Shown in pieces: positions 51,747-61,039 of a stretch of 64,000 bases of DNA. Source of the stretch: Hespellia sp. (lineage in GTDB: Bacteria; Bacillota; Clostridia; Lachnospirales; Lachnospiraceae); contig JAQVCP010000003.1 of assembly GCA_028689735.1 (NCBI GenBank), positions 1 to 64,000 of the forward strand, written 5' to 3'. The position numbers and the translations under genes are program-made. Position 1 is the first letter of the stretch. Every line of letters starts with the position of its first letter. The notes beneath the pieces were generated by a model. It did no database searches and had not been told where the DNA came from. It saw only the letters and a list, made by a program, of their open reading frames with translations.

Positions 51747-54700
51747 TTACACCCTTTCCACACCAATCATTACATGCTCGCCATTGATGTTCCACTCTTT
51801 TGTAAATCCAGTTGGATTTCCTTTCGTTACTGCTTCTGCCAATACTTCACTGCCGATGTCATCTCCATGTGCTGCAAAGACTGCTTCCACCTTGTCGCTG
51901 CCCTCATGGGTAATTCTGATCTTGTCCATTACCTCAAATCCGGCCTCTTTTCTCATTGTCTGAACCTTGCTGATAATTTCTCTTACGAAGCCCTCTTCCA
52001 GAAGCTCTGGTGTCAGGTTTGTATCAAGCACAACGGTAATTCCGTTGTCGTTCTCTGAAACGTAGCCCGGCATCTGTGCGGTGTCAATCAGAAGGTCTTC
52101 CTTGAGAAGTACTACTTCCTCACCATTCACCGACAACTTAAGCTCTCCGGTCTCATTGACCTCATCCATGGCGGTATTTCCGTCGAGAGAATCCAGCGCC
52201 TGCTTGATGCCTCCTAACAGTTTACCATATTTTGGTCCAACTGTCTTCAATTGTGGTTTAAAACTATATGAAGTAAATGTACGGACATCATCCGTAAAGT
52301 TAACTTTCTTTACATTCAGCTCTTCTGTCACAATTGCCTGATAGAACTCAGAGAGTTCAAATTCAGCCTTCACGAACATCTGGCCAATGGGCTGGCGGTT
52401 CTTGATATTCGCTGTGTTACGGCAGGCACGTCCCATAACAACAAGCTTCAATACATTTTCCATGTTCTCTTCCAGCTCTTTGTCGATGTGTGATTCATCA
52501 GCAACAGGGAAGTCACAAAGGTGGATACTTTCCGGAGCTTCCTTGTCAATGGAGCATACCAGATTCCGGTAAATCTCCTCTGTCATAAACGGAATCATCG
52601 GTGCTGCCACCTTGGAAACGGTTACCAGCGCAGTGTAAAGTGTCATGTAAGCATTGATCTTATCCTGCTCCATTCCCTTCGCCCAGAAACGCTCTCTGCT
52701 TCGGCGTACATACCAGTTACTCATATCATCCACAAATTCCTGGAGTGCTCTTGCCGACTCCGGAATCCGGTAGTTCTCCAGATTATTGTCCACCGTCTTG
52801 ATCAGCGTGTTCATCTTGGACAGTAACCATTTATCCATAATTGGAAGCTTGTCATAATCTAATGTATATTTTGTTGCATCGAATTCATCGATATTTGCAT
52901 ACAGTACGAAGAATGCGTAGGTGTTCCAAAGGGTACCCATGAACTTACGCTGCCCTTCCATCACGGCTTTTCCGTGGAAACGGTTCGGCAGCCATGGAGC
53001 GGAATTCACATAGAAATACCAGCGGATTGCGTCTGCACCATATTCGTTCAATGCTGCAAATGGATCGACTGCATTTCCCTTGGACTTACTCATCTTCTGT
53101 CCATTTTCATCCTGCACATGTCCGAGAACGATAACGTTCTTATAAGGTGCTTCGTTGAAAATGAGTGTCGAGATCGCAAGCAGTGAGTAGAACCATCCGC
53201 GCGTCTGGTCCACCGCCTCAGAAATAAAGTTGGCCGGGAACTGCTGCTCGAATAACTCTTTATTTTCAAATGGATAGTGATGCTGTGCAAATGGCATGGA
53301 TCCCGAATCGAACCAGCAGTCGATTACTTCCGGTACCCTGTGCATCTGCCCGCCACATTCCGGACAAGTGATGGTCACGTCATCGATGTATGGGCGGTGA
53401 AGCTCAATCTCGTCCGGACAATTATCCGACATAGACTTCAGCTCTTCAATGCTTCCGATGGAGTGCTGGTGTCCGCATTCACATTCCCACACATTCAGAG
53501 GAGTTCCCCAGTAACGGTTCCGACTGATTCCCCAGTCCTGAACGTTCTCGATCCAGTCACCGAAACGTCCTTTTCCGATGCTCTCCGGAATCCAGTTGAT
53601 GGTGTTGTTATTGGCAATGAGGTCATCCTTTACTTCTGTCATCTTGATGAACCAGGATTCTCTTGCATAATAAATCAGTGGTGTATCACAACGCCAGCAG
53701 TGTGGATACTCATGCTCGAATTTCGGAGCGTCAAATAACTGGTTGTTCTTCTCCAGATCAGCCAGAATCAGCTTGTCTGCATCTTTTACGAACACACCTT
53801 CATATGGAGTCTCTGCTGTCATATCACCCTTACCGTCTACGAACTGTACAAACGGAAGGTCATAGCTGCGTCCGATTCGTCCATCATCCTCACCAAATGC
53901 TGGTGCGATATGAACGATACCGGTACCGTCTGACATAGTAACGTAGTTGTCACATGTTACGAAATGAGCTTTCTTGCGCTGTTTCTCAGCGACTTCTCCG
54001 GCACATGCAAAGAGTGGTTCGTATTCCTTGTACTCTAAATCCTTGCCACTGTAAGTCTCTAATACTTCATAAGCTGCGGTTCCATTCTCCTTATCTGCAA
54101 GTTTTCCAAGTACAGTATCAAGCAGTGCCTGTGCCATATAATAGGTAAATCCGTCTGCTGCCTTTACCTTGCAGTAAGTCTCGTCCGGGTTCACACAAAG
54201 TGCGGTATTGGATGGCAAGGTCCAAGGTGTGGTTGTCCATGCAAGAAAATATGCATCCTCTCCAATCACCTTAAAACGGACGATCGCGGAACGTTCTTTG
54301 ACAGTCTTGTAACCTTGGGCAACTTCCTGTGCAGAAAGCGGTGTCCCACAACGAGGACAATAAGGAACCACCTTGAAGCCTTTGTAAAGAAGTCCCCTGT
54401 CCCAGATCTTCTTCAGTGCCCACCATTCAGACTCGATAAAATTGTTGTCATAGGTTACATATGGCTCGTCCATATCTGCCCAGAAACCAACGGTACCGGA
54501 AAAATCTTCCCACATCCCCTTGTATTTCCAGACACTCTCCTTACACTGATCGATGAATGGCTCCAGACCGTATTCCTCAATCTGATCCTTTCCATCTAAG
54601 CCAAGAGCCTTCTCAACCTCCAGCTCTACCGGAAGTCCGTGGGTATCCCATCCGGCCTTTCTCGGAACCATGTACCCCTTCATGGTACGGTATCTCGGAA

Positions 54701-54902
54701 TCATATCCTTGATAACACGGGTCAGAACGTGACCGATATGCGGCTTACCATTTGCTGTCGGAGGACCATCGTAAAAGGTGTAAGTCTCTCCCTCTTTGCG
54801 GTTATCCATGCTTTTCTTGAAAATGTCATTGTCTTCCCAGAACTTTTCTACTTCTTTTTCTCTGTCTACGAATTTTAAATCTGTAGATACTTTGTTATAC
54901 AT
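51747..54902 (-). CDS. ileS: Isoleucyl-tRNA synthetase
   Basis: The 1051-residue class Ia synthetase has DGPPTANGKPHIGH (HIGH motif, about 47-60), the editing domain with TTTPWTLPSNTALCV and DGTGIVHIAPAFGEDD, and KMSKSKGN (KMSKS motif). The C-terminal helical anticodon domain includes DDMSNWYVRRSRERFW. Length and the lack of a C-terminal zinc finger fit the type found in Clostridia and archaea/eukaryotes. ATG at 54902 follows GGGAG. Upstream is a T-box leader with an Ile AUC specifier, so expression rises when tRNA-Ile is uncharged. Confidence 0.97.
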   Translation of the reverse strand: MYNKVSTDLKFVDREKEVEKFWEDNDIFKKSMDNRKEGETYTFYDGPPTANGKPHIGHVLTRVIKDMIPRYRTMKGYMVPRKAGWDTHGLPVELEVEKALGLDGKDQIEEYGLEPFIDQCKESVWKYKGMWEDFSGTVGFWADMDEPYVTYDNNFIESEWWALKKIWDRGLLYKGFKVVPYCPRCGTPLSAQEVAQGYKTVKERSAIVRFKVIGEDAYFLAWTTTPWTLPSNTALCVNPDETYCKVKAADGFTYYMAQALLDTVLGKLADKENGTAAYEVLETYSGKDLEYKEYEPLFACAGEVAEKQRKKAHFVTCDNYVTMSDGTGIVHIAPAFGEDDGRIGRSYDLPFVQFVDGKGDMTAETPYEGVFVKDADKLILADLEKNNQLFDAPKFEHEYPHCWRCDTPLIYYARESWFIKMTEVKDDLIANNNTINWIPESIGKGRFGDWIENVQDWGISRNRYWGTPLNVWECECGHQHSIGSIEELKSMSDNCPDEIELHRPYIDDVTITCPECGGQMHRVPEVIDCWFDSGSMPFAQHHYPFENKELFEQQFPANFISEAVDQTRGWFYSLLAISTLIFNEAPYKNVIVLGHVQDENGQKMSKSKGNAVDPFAALNEYGADAIRWYFYVNSAPWLPNRFHGKAVMEGQRKFMGTLWNTYAFFVLYANIDEFDATKYTLDYDKLPIMDKWLLSKMNTLIKTVDNNLENYRIPESARALQEFVDDMSNWYVRRSRERFWAKGMEQDKINAYMTLYTALVTVSKVAAPMIPFMTEEIYRNLVCSIDKEAPESIHLCDFPVADESHIDKELEENMENVLKLVVMGRACRNTANIKNRQPIGQMFVKAEFELSEFYQAIVTEELNVKKVNFTDDVRTFTSYSFKPQLKTVGPKYGKLLGGIKQALDSLDGNTAMDEVNETGELKLSVNGEEVVLLKEDLLIDTAQMPGYVSENDNGITVVLDTNLTPELLEEGFVREIISKVQTMRKEAGFEVMDKIRITHEGSDKVEAVFAAHGDDIGSEVLAEAVTKGNPTGFTKEWNINGEHVMIGVERV

Positions 54903-54978
54903 AGCAATTCTCCCTTTCTTTTTCGATATCTGTAACGGGGTGTTGTTTGTGCTTCGTTTCCATATCCCCCACACCTAT

Positions 54979-55240
54979 AAAAAGAGCTCCCGTCCTGTAA
55001 AAGGACGAGAGCTGAAAAGTCTTCGTTATACCACCAATTACAACATACCATCATATGTGTTCCCTGTAACGGTGGAATCCCGGCTAACGCTTACACATTG
55101 AAATTGACACCAAACTGCTTTCAACTTTCAGCATTGCAACTCGGAAGTGATTTTTGAACGGAACTTACTCGTATCAGGCTCCCACCATCCCTGACTCGCT
55201 TAAACTTTCTGAAAGGCTCTACTGTCTTCGTCATCGTTTT
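54979..55240 (-). promoter_or_regulatory. T-box riboswitch of ileS (Ile, AUC specifier)
   Basis: Stem I elements on the minus strand include AGCGAGTCAGGGATGGTG and AGCCTG. The specifier loop carries ATC (55151-55149) followed by ACTTCCGAG, the usual context. The antiterminator bulge reads TTGGTGGTATAACG, whose UGGU can pair with the ACCA end of tRNA-Ile. The terminator is AGCTCTCGTCC/GGACGGGAGCT followed by CTTTTT (54983-54979). The bulge differs from the common AGGGTGGTACCGCG. Confidence 0.88.
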
Positions 55241-55359
55241 TATCATATGCATGAGTCCCAACGAAATAAATCAGGACACATCTTGTGTATCTGCTGTCTG
55301 GAAAACCGGAAAAAAAGAATCATTCCCATGTCCCTGATCGGCATACTACATGCTCTGAT

Positions 55360-55388
55360 ATTATAGATAAAAACTGTCTGAAAGTCAA
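55360..55388 (-). promoter_or_regulatory. Promoter of the ileS T-box transcript
   Basis: On the minus strand TTGACT (55388-55383), a 17-nt spacer and TATAAT (55365-55360). Start near 55352, about 110 nt before stem I. Confidence 0.8.
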
Positions 55389-55471
55389 GGATAAAGCTTA
55401 TTTATACACTAAATAGACCAAAACCGGTCAAACGGATATCTGCAATCCGCTTCGTTGCTTATTGGATAAGA

Positions 55472-57019
55472 TTAAACCCTTCCAGATGCCACATCATCGA
55501 ATTCCTGCAGCATCTCCTCAGAAGGCGCCTCTGTACAAAGACTCACCACCACAATCAGAATAAGGCTCAGGAAAAATCCAATCAGCAGCGAATAAATTCC
55601 AGTCACTGTCCCCAGTGTCTGACCGCCAACAATCGGCAGATAATCCCAAATCAGCACCGTTACCCCACCGGACACGATACCAGTAACCGCGCCCTTTAGA
55701 TTCGTCCGTTTCCAGAATAGAGACATCAGAACAATCGGTCCAAACGCTGAGCCAAGGCCTGCCCACGCGTCCGATACCAGCGTCATGATGGAACTGTTCG
55801 GATCCCATGCAATCAGATAAGCCAGAACTGCAACGACCGCAACCGTAATACGGCTGACTACCAGAACCGTCTCCTCCTTCGCATCCTTCTTTACTACACC
55901 CTTGTAAATATCCTGGGACACCGCCGATGCAGTCACCAAAAGCTGCGAATCTGCAGTAGACATAATCGCCGCAAGGATTCCGCAGAGGAAAATTCCACCG
56001 ATAAACGCAAGCTGATAATGCTCTGTAAATACCTTCGTAATCATCGCCATAAAGACACTCTCTGTAGAAGCCGCACCCTCTGTTCCAAGTACAATCGGAT
56101 ACATAAACGCACGTCCGATGACACCGATAAAGATTGCCATTCCAAGGGAAACCGCAACCCAGATAATTGCAATTACCTTGGACTTCTTCAATTCCTTCTC
56201 ATCACGGACTGCCATAAAACGAACCAGAATATGTGGCATACCACAGTAGCCAAGTCCCCATGCAAGCTGTGACAGAATACTGATAAATGACAGTGGCTCC
56301 CCGTTGCTCTCCATAAGGTTCAGGAAGGATGCACTGCCGCCAGTCACGCCACTCTGATCCAGAATAGAGACCAAATTGCCGGAACCAACAATGCCAAATG
56401 CAAGGATCGGCACGATCATCAGTCCTACCAGCATCAGAAGTCCCTGGATAAAGTCTGTCACGCACACTGCCATGAATCCCCCCATAAATGTGTAAGCCAG
56501 AATTACAAACGCACCGATTGTCAGCGCGATATGATAATCAAGACCGAATACTGTGTTAAACAGTTTCCCGCCGGATGCCAGTGCTGATGCAGTATATACC
56601 AGGAAGAAAATGGCAATTACAATAGAAGAAACCAAAAGCAGAATATTCTTCTTATCATGATATCTGTTACCAAAGAATTCCGGCAGCGTCAGTGAATTGT
56701 TGGCACGTATCGTATATTTTCTAAGTCTTCCTGAAATCACCACCCAGTTAAATACCGTTCCAAGGAACAATCCAATGGCGATCCATGCCTGTCCTGTTCC
56801 CATCGCGTACACTGCTCCGGGCAGTCCCATCAGCAGCCAGCCGCTCATGTCAGAAGCCTGCGCCGACATCGCAGCCACCCATCCACTCAGTCCACGTCCT
56901 CCAAGGAAATAATCCTCTGTGTTACTAGTCTTCTTCATATAGATGCCACCAATCACAATCATCAGCATAAGATAGCAGACAAATGCAATCAAGATAGCAA
57001 TAATATCCGAGTTACTCAT
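55472..57019 (-). CDS. putP: Sodium/proline symporter (PutP, SSS family)
   Basis: The 515-residue transporter has 12-13 membrane helices and the PutP landmarks: DYFLGGRGLSGWVAAMSAQASDMSGWLLMGLPGAVYA with the sodium-site residues, LTLPEFFGNRYHD, TFMGGFMAVCVTDFIQGLLM and the late STADSQLLVTASAVSQDIYKG. It imports proline with Na+. The ATG follows GGAGGATGAG. It stands between dacF-type carboxypeptidase and the ileS promoter and seems monocistronic. Confidence 0.94.
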   Translation of the reverse strand: MSNSDIIAILIAFVCYLMLMIVIGGIYMKKTSNTEDYFLGGRGLSGWVAAMSAQASDMSGWLLMGLPGAVYAMGTGQAWIAIGLFLGTVFNWVVISGRLRKYTIRANNSLTLPEFFGNRYHDKKNILLLVSSIVIAIFFLVYTASALASGGKLFNTVFGLDYHIALTIGAFVILAYTFMGGFMAVCVTDFIQGLLMLVGLMIVPILAFGIVGSGNLVSILDQSGVTGGSASFLNLMESNGEPLSFISILSQLAWGLGYCGMPHILVRFMAVRDEKELKKSKVIAIIWVAVSLGMAIFIGVIGRAFMYPIVLGTEGAASTESVFMAMITKVFTEHYQLAFIGGIFLCGILAAIMSTADSQLLVTASAVSQDIYKGVVKKDAKEETVLVVSRITVAVVAVLAYLIAWDPNSSIMTLVSDAWAGLGSAFGPIVLMSLFWKRTNLKGAVTGIVSGGVTVLIWDYLPIVGGQTLGTVTGIYSLLIGFFLSLILIVVVSLCTEAPSEEMLQEFDDVASGRV

Positions 57020-57206
57020 TTCTCATCCTCCTTTTTTCTCTGGCATCATCCCTCCTCAAATTTGCTTTAGCAAATGGTCTGACGCCGCATGTCAAGTTTT
57101 CATTGAGAACCTGACACAACCTTTCTCTCACTTTACTTCTCTAAATCATTAAAATATTAACCCTTACATTATCTAGGAAAACGTCCATTTTGTCAACCTT
57201 GAAAGT

Positions 57207-57262
57207 AAAAGGCCAGCCCCTGCCAGTCAGCTTTTCCATACCAACTCACAGGGGCCAGCCCC
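57207..57262 (-). terminator. Terminator of the carboxypeptidase gene
   Basis: GGCCAGCCCCTG (57211-57222) pairs with CAGGGGCCAGCC (57249-57260) at 10 of 12 positions, with an inner partial helix. TTTTACTTTC follows on the minus strand. Confidence 0.7.
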
Positions 57263-57280
57263 CATTCATATTTTCCTTAT

Positions 57281-58885
57281 TCACTTCCGTGTCGTTCTCT
57301 CTGGGTGGTCCCGACGCTCTGCTTCTCTTCTCTTACGCATCTGTGCTCTTCTTCTCTGCCTCATTTTTCGTTTTCTGTAACTCACATACCGAATCCAGAT
57401 GAACAACAGTACTGCCAACACAACCACCGCTGCCAGAATCACCTTGACAAAAAGCGGCAGCTCGAATCCACTGCTTTTTGTATCGGAATCCGCACTTTTT
57501 CCTTCGGTAGGGGTAAAGTTCGCACTGGTCAGCTTTTCATAATAAGAATCACTCAGCACGATATCTGCTGTCCCGACATTCTGTCCCTCATACGTATAAG
57601 AAATCGTTCCCTGCTTATCCTTGCTGTTCTTGTTGTACTCGATTTCTGAATCCAGACTTGAAAAATCTACACCATTTGGCACGACAACATAGGCATCCTG
57701 ATTCACGAATTCTTTGATCTTATCTGACTTCTCCTGATCTTTTAGAGTTATCTTGCTAAAATTATTAAAAGCATAATCCATCATCGCCGCCGTATCTGTG
57801 TAGGTAACCCCGCCATAAGACCTCAGGTTCACCGCAACCAACTGAAGTTCATTGTTGTCGGCCATGGTCACCAGCGTCGTATGCGCCTGATCTGTATAAC
57901 CGGTCTTTCCACCGGTACAGTTCGCATAATAGTACTGATTTTCAGGCCAGAGCATCTTGTGGTTCTGTTGTACCCACCGCGTCTCAGCCGTCAGATTCGT
58001 TGCCGGAATCTCATAGCTCAAAGTCTGGGTGATTTTCCGAAACTCATCAAACTTATATACTGCTGCCCCGATTCGTGCCATATCATGTGCAGTTGTATAA
58101 TGGTCCTTGTCATGAAGTCCGTTCGCATTCATCCAGTGTGAATTTTCACATCCGATTTCTTCTGCCGTAGTATTCATTGCATCGATAAATGTCTGATATC
58201 CCCCGTTTAACCGGGTCGTTCCGACACTCTCAGCCACCGCATAAGAGACCTCATTTGCAGAAGCAAGAAGCACACCGTAAAAAGCATTTTCCAGAGTAAG
58301 CTCTTCTCCCGCTTTCATACCGATGCTGGCGTCTCCAGACTCCAGAAAGGAGATGCAGTCATCTGTAAAGGTAACCTTATCCGTAACCTCTGCATTTTTC
58401 AATGCAACCAACACTGTCAGAAGCTTGGTAATACTTGCCGGATAGTGCTTCTCATCGATATTTTTTCCAAACAGTACCGCCCCACTATTCATATCCATCA
58501 CAATCGCTGATTGTGCATAAACCGATGGTCCCTGCGGCCAGTTCTCAATTGAATTTGTATTAATTGGCTCAGCGTAGACATAATCCTCTTCCGCCTGCCG
58601 CTGCTCCGGCGTCTGCGTCAACACAGTGTCATCCAGCTGCGAGGGATCCAGGGTCACAGTGCTTCCATCTTCAATTGTGCCCGTCACGCCAGCTGATGAT
58701 GATGTTCCGCCTGCCGCGGCTTCTGTCCCCGCCGCTCCCGTATCTGTTGCAGTTGTAGAGTCTGGAGTGCTTCCGTCCGTTGCAAATGCTGTCGTCCCCG
58801 ACCCCATACTTACTATAGATGTCACTAACAATCCAAGGAGTGCATGCTTCAGATGCCCCCGATATCTTCTCGAAAAATGATTCAT
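57281..58885 (-). CDS. D-alanyl-D-alanine carboxypeptidase (PBP5/DacF type)
   Basis: The 534-residue protein has a signal peptide (LLGLLVTSIVSMGSGTTAFA), a low-complexity Thr/Ala/Gly linker, and a peptidase S11 domain with SITK (SxxK, about residue 131), SANE (SxN) and KTGYT (KTG). A C-terminal membrane helix (VKVILAAVVVLAVLLFIWI) and an Arg/Lys-rich cytoplasmic end follow. It trims the terminal D-Ala from peptidoglycan stem peptides. The trailing membrane helix replaces the amphipathic anchor of classical PBP5. It lies 41 bp after an NlpC/P60 gene in a cell-wall block. Confidence 0.93.
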   Translation of the reverse strand: MNHFSRRYRGHLKHALLGLLVTSIVSMGSGTTAFATDGSTPDSTTATDTGAAGTEAAAGGTSSSAGVTGTIEDGSTVTLDPSQLDDTVLTQTPEQRQAEEDYVYAEPINTNSIENWPQGPSVYAQSAIVMDMNSGAVLFGKNIDEKHYPASITKLLTVLVALKNAEVTDKVTFTDDCISFLESGDASIGMKAGEELTLENAFYGVLLASANEVSYAVAESVGTTRLNGGYQTFIDAMNTTAEEIGCENSHWMNANGLHDKDHYTTAHDMARIGAAVYKFDEFRKITQTLSYEIPATNLTAETRWVQQNHKMLWPENQYYYANCTGGKTGYTDQAHTTLVTMADNNELQLVAVNLRSYGGVTYTDTAAMMDYAFNNFSKITLKDQEKSDKIKEFVNQDAYVVVPNGVDFSSLDSEIEYNKNSKDKQGTISYTYEGQNVGTADIVLSDSYYEKLTSANFTPTEGKSADSDTKSSGFELPLFVKVILAAVVVLAVLLFIWIRYVSYRKRKMRQRRRAQMRKRREAERRDHPERTTRK

Positions 58886-58926
58886 AGTCCTATTCTTCTC
58901 CTCAATTATGATATACTCCGCATCTT

Positions 58927-60822
58927 TTATCTAATCCTTGAAATCAACTTCACACTTTTCTTTTCTGGTATCGCATCTTCAATTTCAGACAGTGGAGACT
59001 GTACAAGCTCTATTACTGATGATTTTTTCTCCTTGCGGACAGTCAGCTTCTTGTCATAACTGATATTTGGCTTCACGACTGTCACCGTCTTCTTATTCGT
59101 CGGCTGAGGAATCTCCTCGGCAGTCTCTTCCACGACCGGGACCTCGTTTTCCGACTCTCCGTAACAATAAGGCCGTCTTACATACCGAAATCCTGCACCA
59201 TATGCAGACTCTACGACAACACCATCATCATAATCATTACAGTGGGCAACAACCAGATCTCCCTCGCTGCCTCTTCCCACCACAACACCTACATGGTTAA
59301 TACCAGAACCCGGAACCATCAGGAACACAAGATCTCCCGGCTGTGCATCTTCTTCAGCTATATTTTCTGAGAGTCCCCACTGCGAAGTCGTTCCCTGACC
59401 TATACTTCCTCCAAATGACGTATCCTGAAATCCATTGATAAATGCCCAAGTTACAAATCCACTGCAGTCCAGTCCGTATAATTTTAACTGTCCACTATCA
59501 TCACTTCCCTCAGCCGTAATAATCTGCTGAGAGCCCCATCGATTGTCCCAACCGATTACATTGGACTTGCCGCCCCAGAAATAGGCAATCTTACCAACCA
59601 GGCTATACGCTGCGCGCACCACTGCTGCTCTGCTCGCTGAGACCTCATCTCCCAGACTTTCTGTGATAAATCCATCTGCATCCGTCGCAGCGGCACACAA
59701 AATCGTGCAATCCACACCTGCGTATTTCTTAATCAGATTCTTCTCTTCTTCTGTCAGAGCCTCCTGCTTCTCCTGAAGATAAGTGTCCGCTTTCGTATTC
59801 CTATAAGTAATCACCTTTTCTGTCTCGATCGGTGCATTCATTTCTGCAAAGGCTGCTGCAAGATCAGCCTTTGCATTCCGATCCAGAGTATACTCTGTGA
59901 CACCTTTTCTGCTCTGCTCCAATATGTAAACTGCAAGTACATCCTGCCAGTTCTTCACAACAAGATTCTCATCAACCTTCGCTGCCTCAATCTCGACTTC
60001 CACATTCCCAGAATCTGTCGGCTGTGCTGCCTGCTCTTCCTGCATTTTAGCCTCTGCCTCGGCTTTGGCCTCTTCCTCTGCCTGCGCCGCAACCTGTTTC
60101 TGGGCCTTTGCAATTGCAGCTGCCTCCGCTTCCGCATTCATACGGTCTTTATATTCTGATTCAATCTCCTGCATCACCGTTGCAAAATCCTCTGAAAATG
60201 TAATCTTATAATCAGAAGAGAGCTGGTCACTATATAATGATTTTCCCGCAATAATATTCTTTCCCGGATCAAATACCGGTATAGCCTTTGCTGCCTCTTC
60301 CGCCGCTTTGGCTTCCTCTTCCGCCTTCGCCGCATCCTCCGCCGCTTTGGCTTCCTCTTCTGCCTTTGCCGCATCCTCCGCCGCTTTGGCTTCCTCTTCC
60401 GCCTTTGCCGCATCCTCCGCTGCCTGTGCATCTGCTGCCGCCTGTGCATCCGCTGCTGCCTGCGCATCTGCTGCCGCCTGTGCATCTGCTGCTGCCTGTG
60501 CATCTGCCGCCGCCTGTTCTTTCGCTGCCAGGAATGCAGCCTCCTCTTGTGCATTGACAAATGTGCCGGAAAACTCATAAATACCAACGGTAGACTGGTC
60601 TGGTAAAGTAACTACATCCCCCTCCACAATAACAGTCACAACTTCGTCCCCGTAAATTGCACGCTTCTCTACAGGTCCCTCCGCAGCTTCCTCAAGAACT
60701 GCTTCAATCTTACTTTCTCTTGACTGTGCCATGTCGGTTGCAAATGTTGTGCTGGTATTCGTTGCAAGCATCGCTGATACAATTGTAATACATAATATTC
60801 TTTTTACTGTCTGTCGCTTCAT
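58927..60822 (-). CDS. Secreted NlpC/P60 (C40) hydrolase with Ala/Glu/Lys-rich helical linker
   Basis: The 631-residue protein has a signal peptide (RILCITIVSAMLATNTSTTFA). A small N-terminal domain ends near residue 95, a repeated linker spans 104-180 (AAADAQ, then KAEEEAKAAEDAA units), and a second charged segment lies near 215-265. The C-terminal C40 domain has the catalytic Cys in LDCSGFVTW, His in INHVGVVVGR and the third residue in VVAHCND. A Pro/Lys-rich tail follows. It should cut gamma-D-Glu-diamino acid bonds in peptidoglycan. No membrane anchor or LysM is seen; the 40-80-residue rigid helix could span the wall. It is paralogous to the next gene upstream. Confidence 0.9.
   Translation of the reverse strand: MKRQTVKRILCITIVSAMLATNTSTTFATDMAQSRESKIEAVLEEAAEGPVEKRAIYGDEVVTVIVEGDVVTLPDQSTVGIYEFSGTFVNAQEEAAFLAAKEQAAADAQAAADAQAAADAQAAADAQAAADAQAAEDAAKAEEEAKAAEDAAKAEEEAKAAEDAAKAEEEAKAAEEAAKAIPVFDPGKNIIAGKSLYSDQLSSDYKITFSEDFATVMQEIESEYKDRMNAEAEAAAIAKAQKQVAAQAEEEAKAEAEAKMQEEQAAQPTDSGNVEVEIEAAKVDENLVVKNWQDVLAVYILEQSRKGVTEYTLDRNAKADLAAAFAEMNAPIETEKVITYRNTKADTYLQEKQEALTEEEKNLIKKYAGVDCTILCAAATDADGFITESLGDEVSASRAAVVRAAYSLVGKIAYFWGGKSNVIGWDNRWGSQQIITAEGSDDSGQLKLYGLDCSGFVTWAFINGFQDTSFGGSIGQGTTSQWGLSENIAEEDAQPGDLVFLMVPGSGINHVGVVVGRGSEGDLVVAHCNDYDDGVVVESAYGAGFRYVRRPYCYGESENEVPVVEETAEEIPQPTNKKTVTVVKPNISYDKKLTVRKEKKSSVIELVQSPLSEIEDAIPEKKSVKLISRIR
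60283..60513 (-). repeat. Coding repeat region (AAADAQ and KAEEEAKAAEDAA units)
   Basis: The DNA repeats in two blocks: five near-identical 18-bp units for AAADAQ, then three 39-bp units for the Glu/Lys/Ala motif. Both predict a continuous alpha-helix. Unit identity at the DNA level points to recent copy-number change. Confidence 0.9.
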
Positions 60823-60877
60823 TCTGTATATCTCCCTAATCTAAAAACGCTCCCCCTGTGTAAACGTACCTATTAAT

Positions 60878-60906
60878 GTTTTACTACTTTCCATCGAATT
60901 TGTCTA
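60878..60906 (-). promoter_or_regulatory. Promoter candidate for the Ala-rich NlpC/P60 gene
   Basis: On the minus strand TAGACA (60906-60901), a 17-nt spacer and TAAAAC (60883-60878). Confidence 0.5.
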
Positions 60907-60973
60907 GCTTTTCCAACCAAAGACGCTAAATTGCACAAAAATCTATTACTTATCCTCTCATTCTTTTCCCACA

Positions 60974-61020
60974 CAAAAATAAGACATCCCCCATTTCCAA
61001 ACGGAAACAGAGGACATCCC
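60974..61020 (-). terminator. Terminator of the STDKK-repeat NlpC/P60 gene
   Basis: GTCCTCTGTTTCC pairs with GGAAATGGGGGAT (13 pairs, several G-U) around a GTTT loop, with ATTTTTG downstream. Confidence 0.65.
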
Positions 61021-61039
61021 TTCTATCATTATCGTTTAT

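Noticed and set aside
57207..57262. Repeat element based on GGCCAGCCCCTG/CAGGGGCCAGCC
   Set aside because: A single inverted pair followed by a T-rich tract after the carboxypeptidase gene; best read as its terminator.
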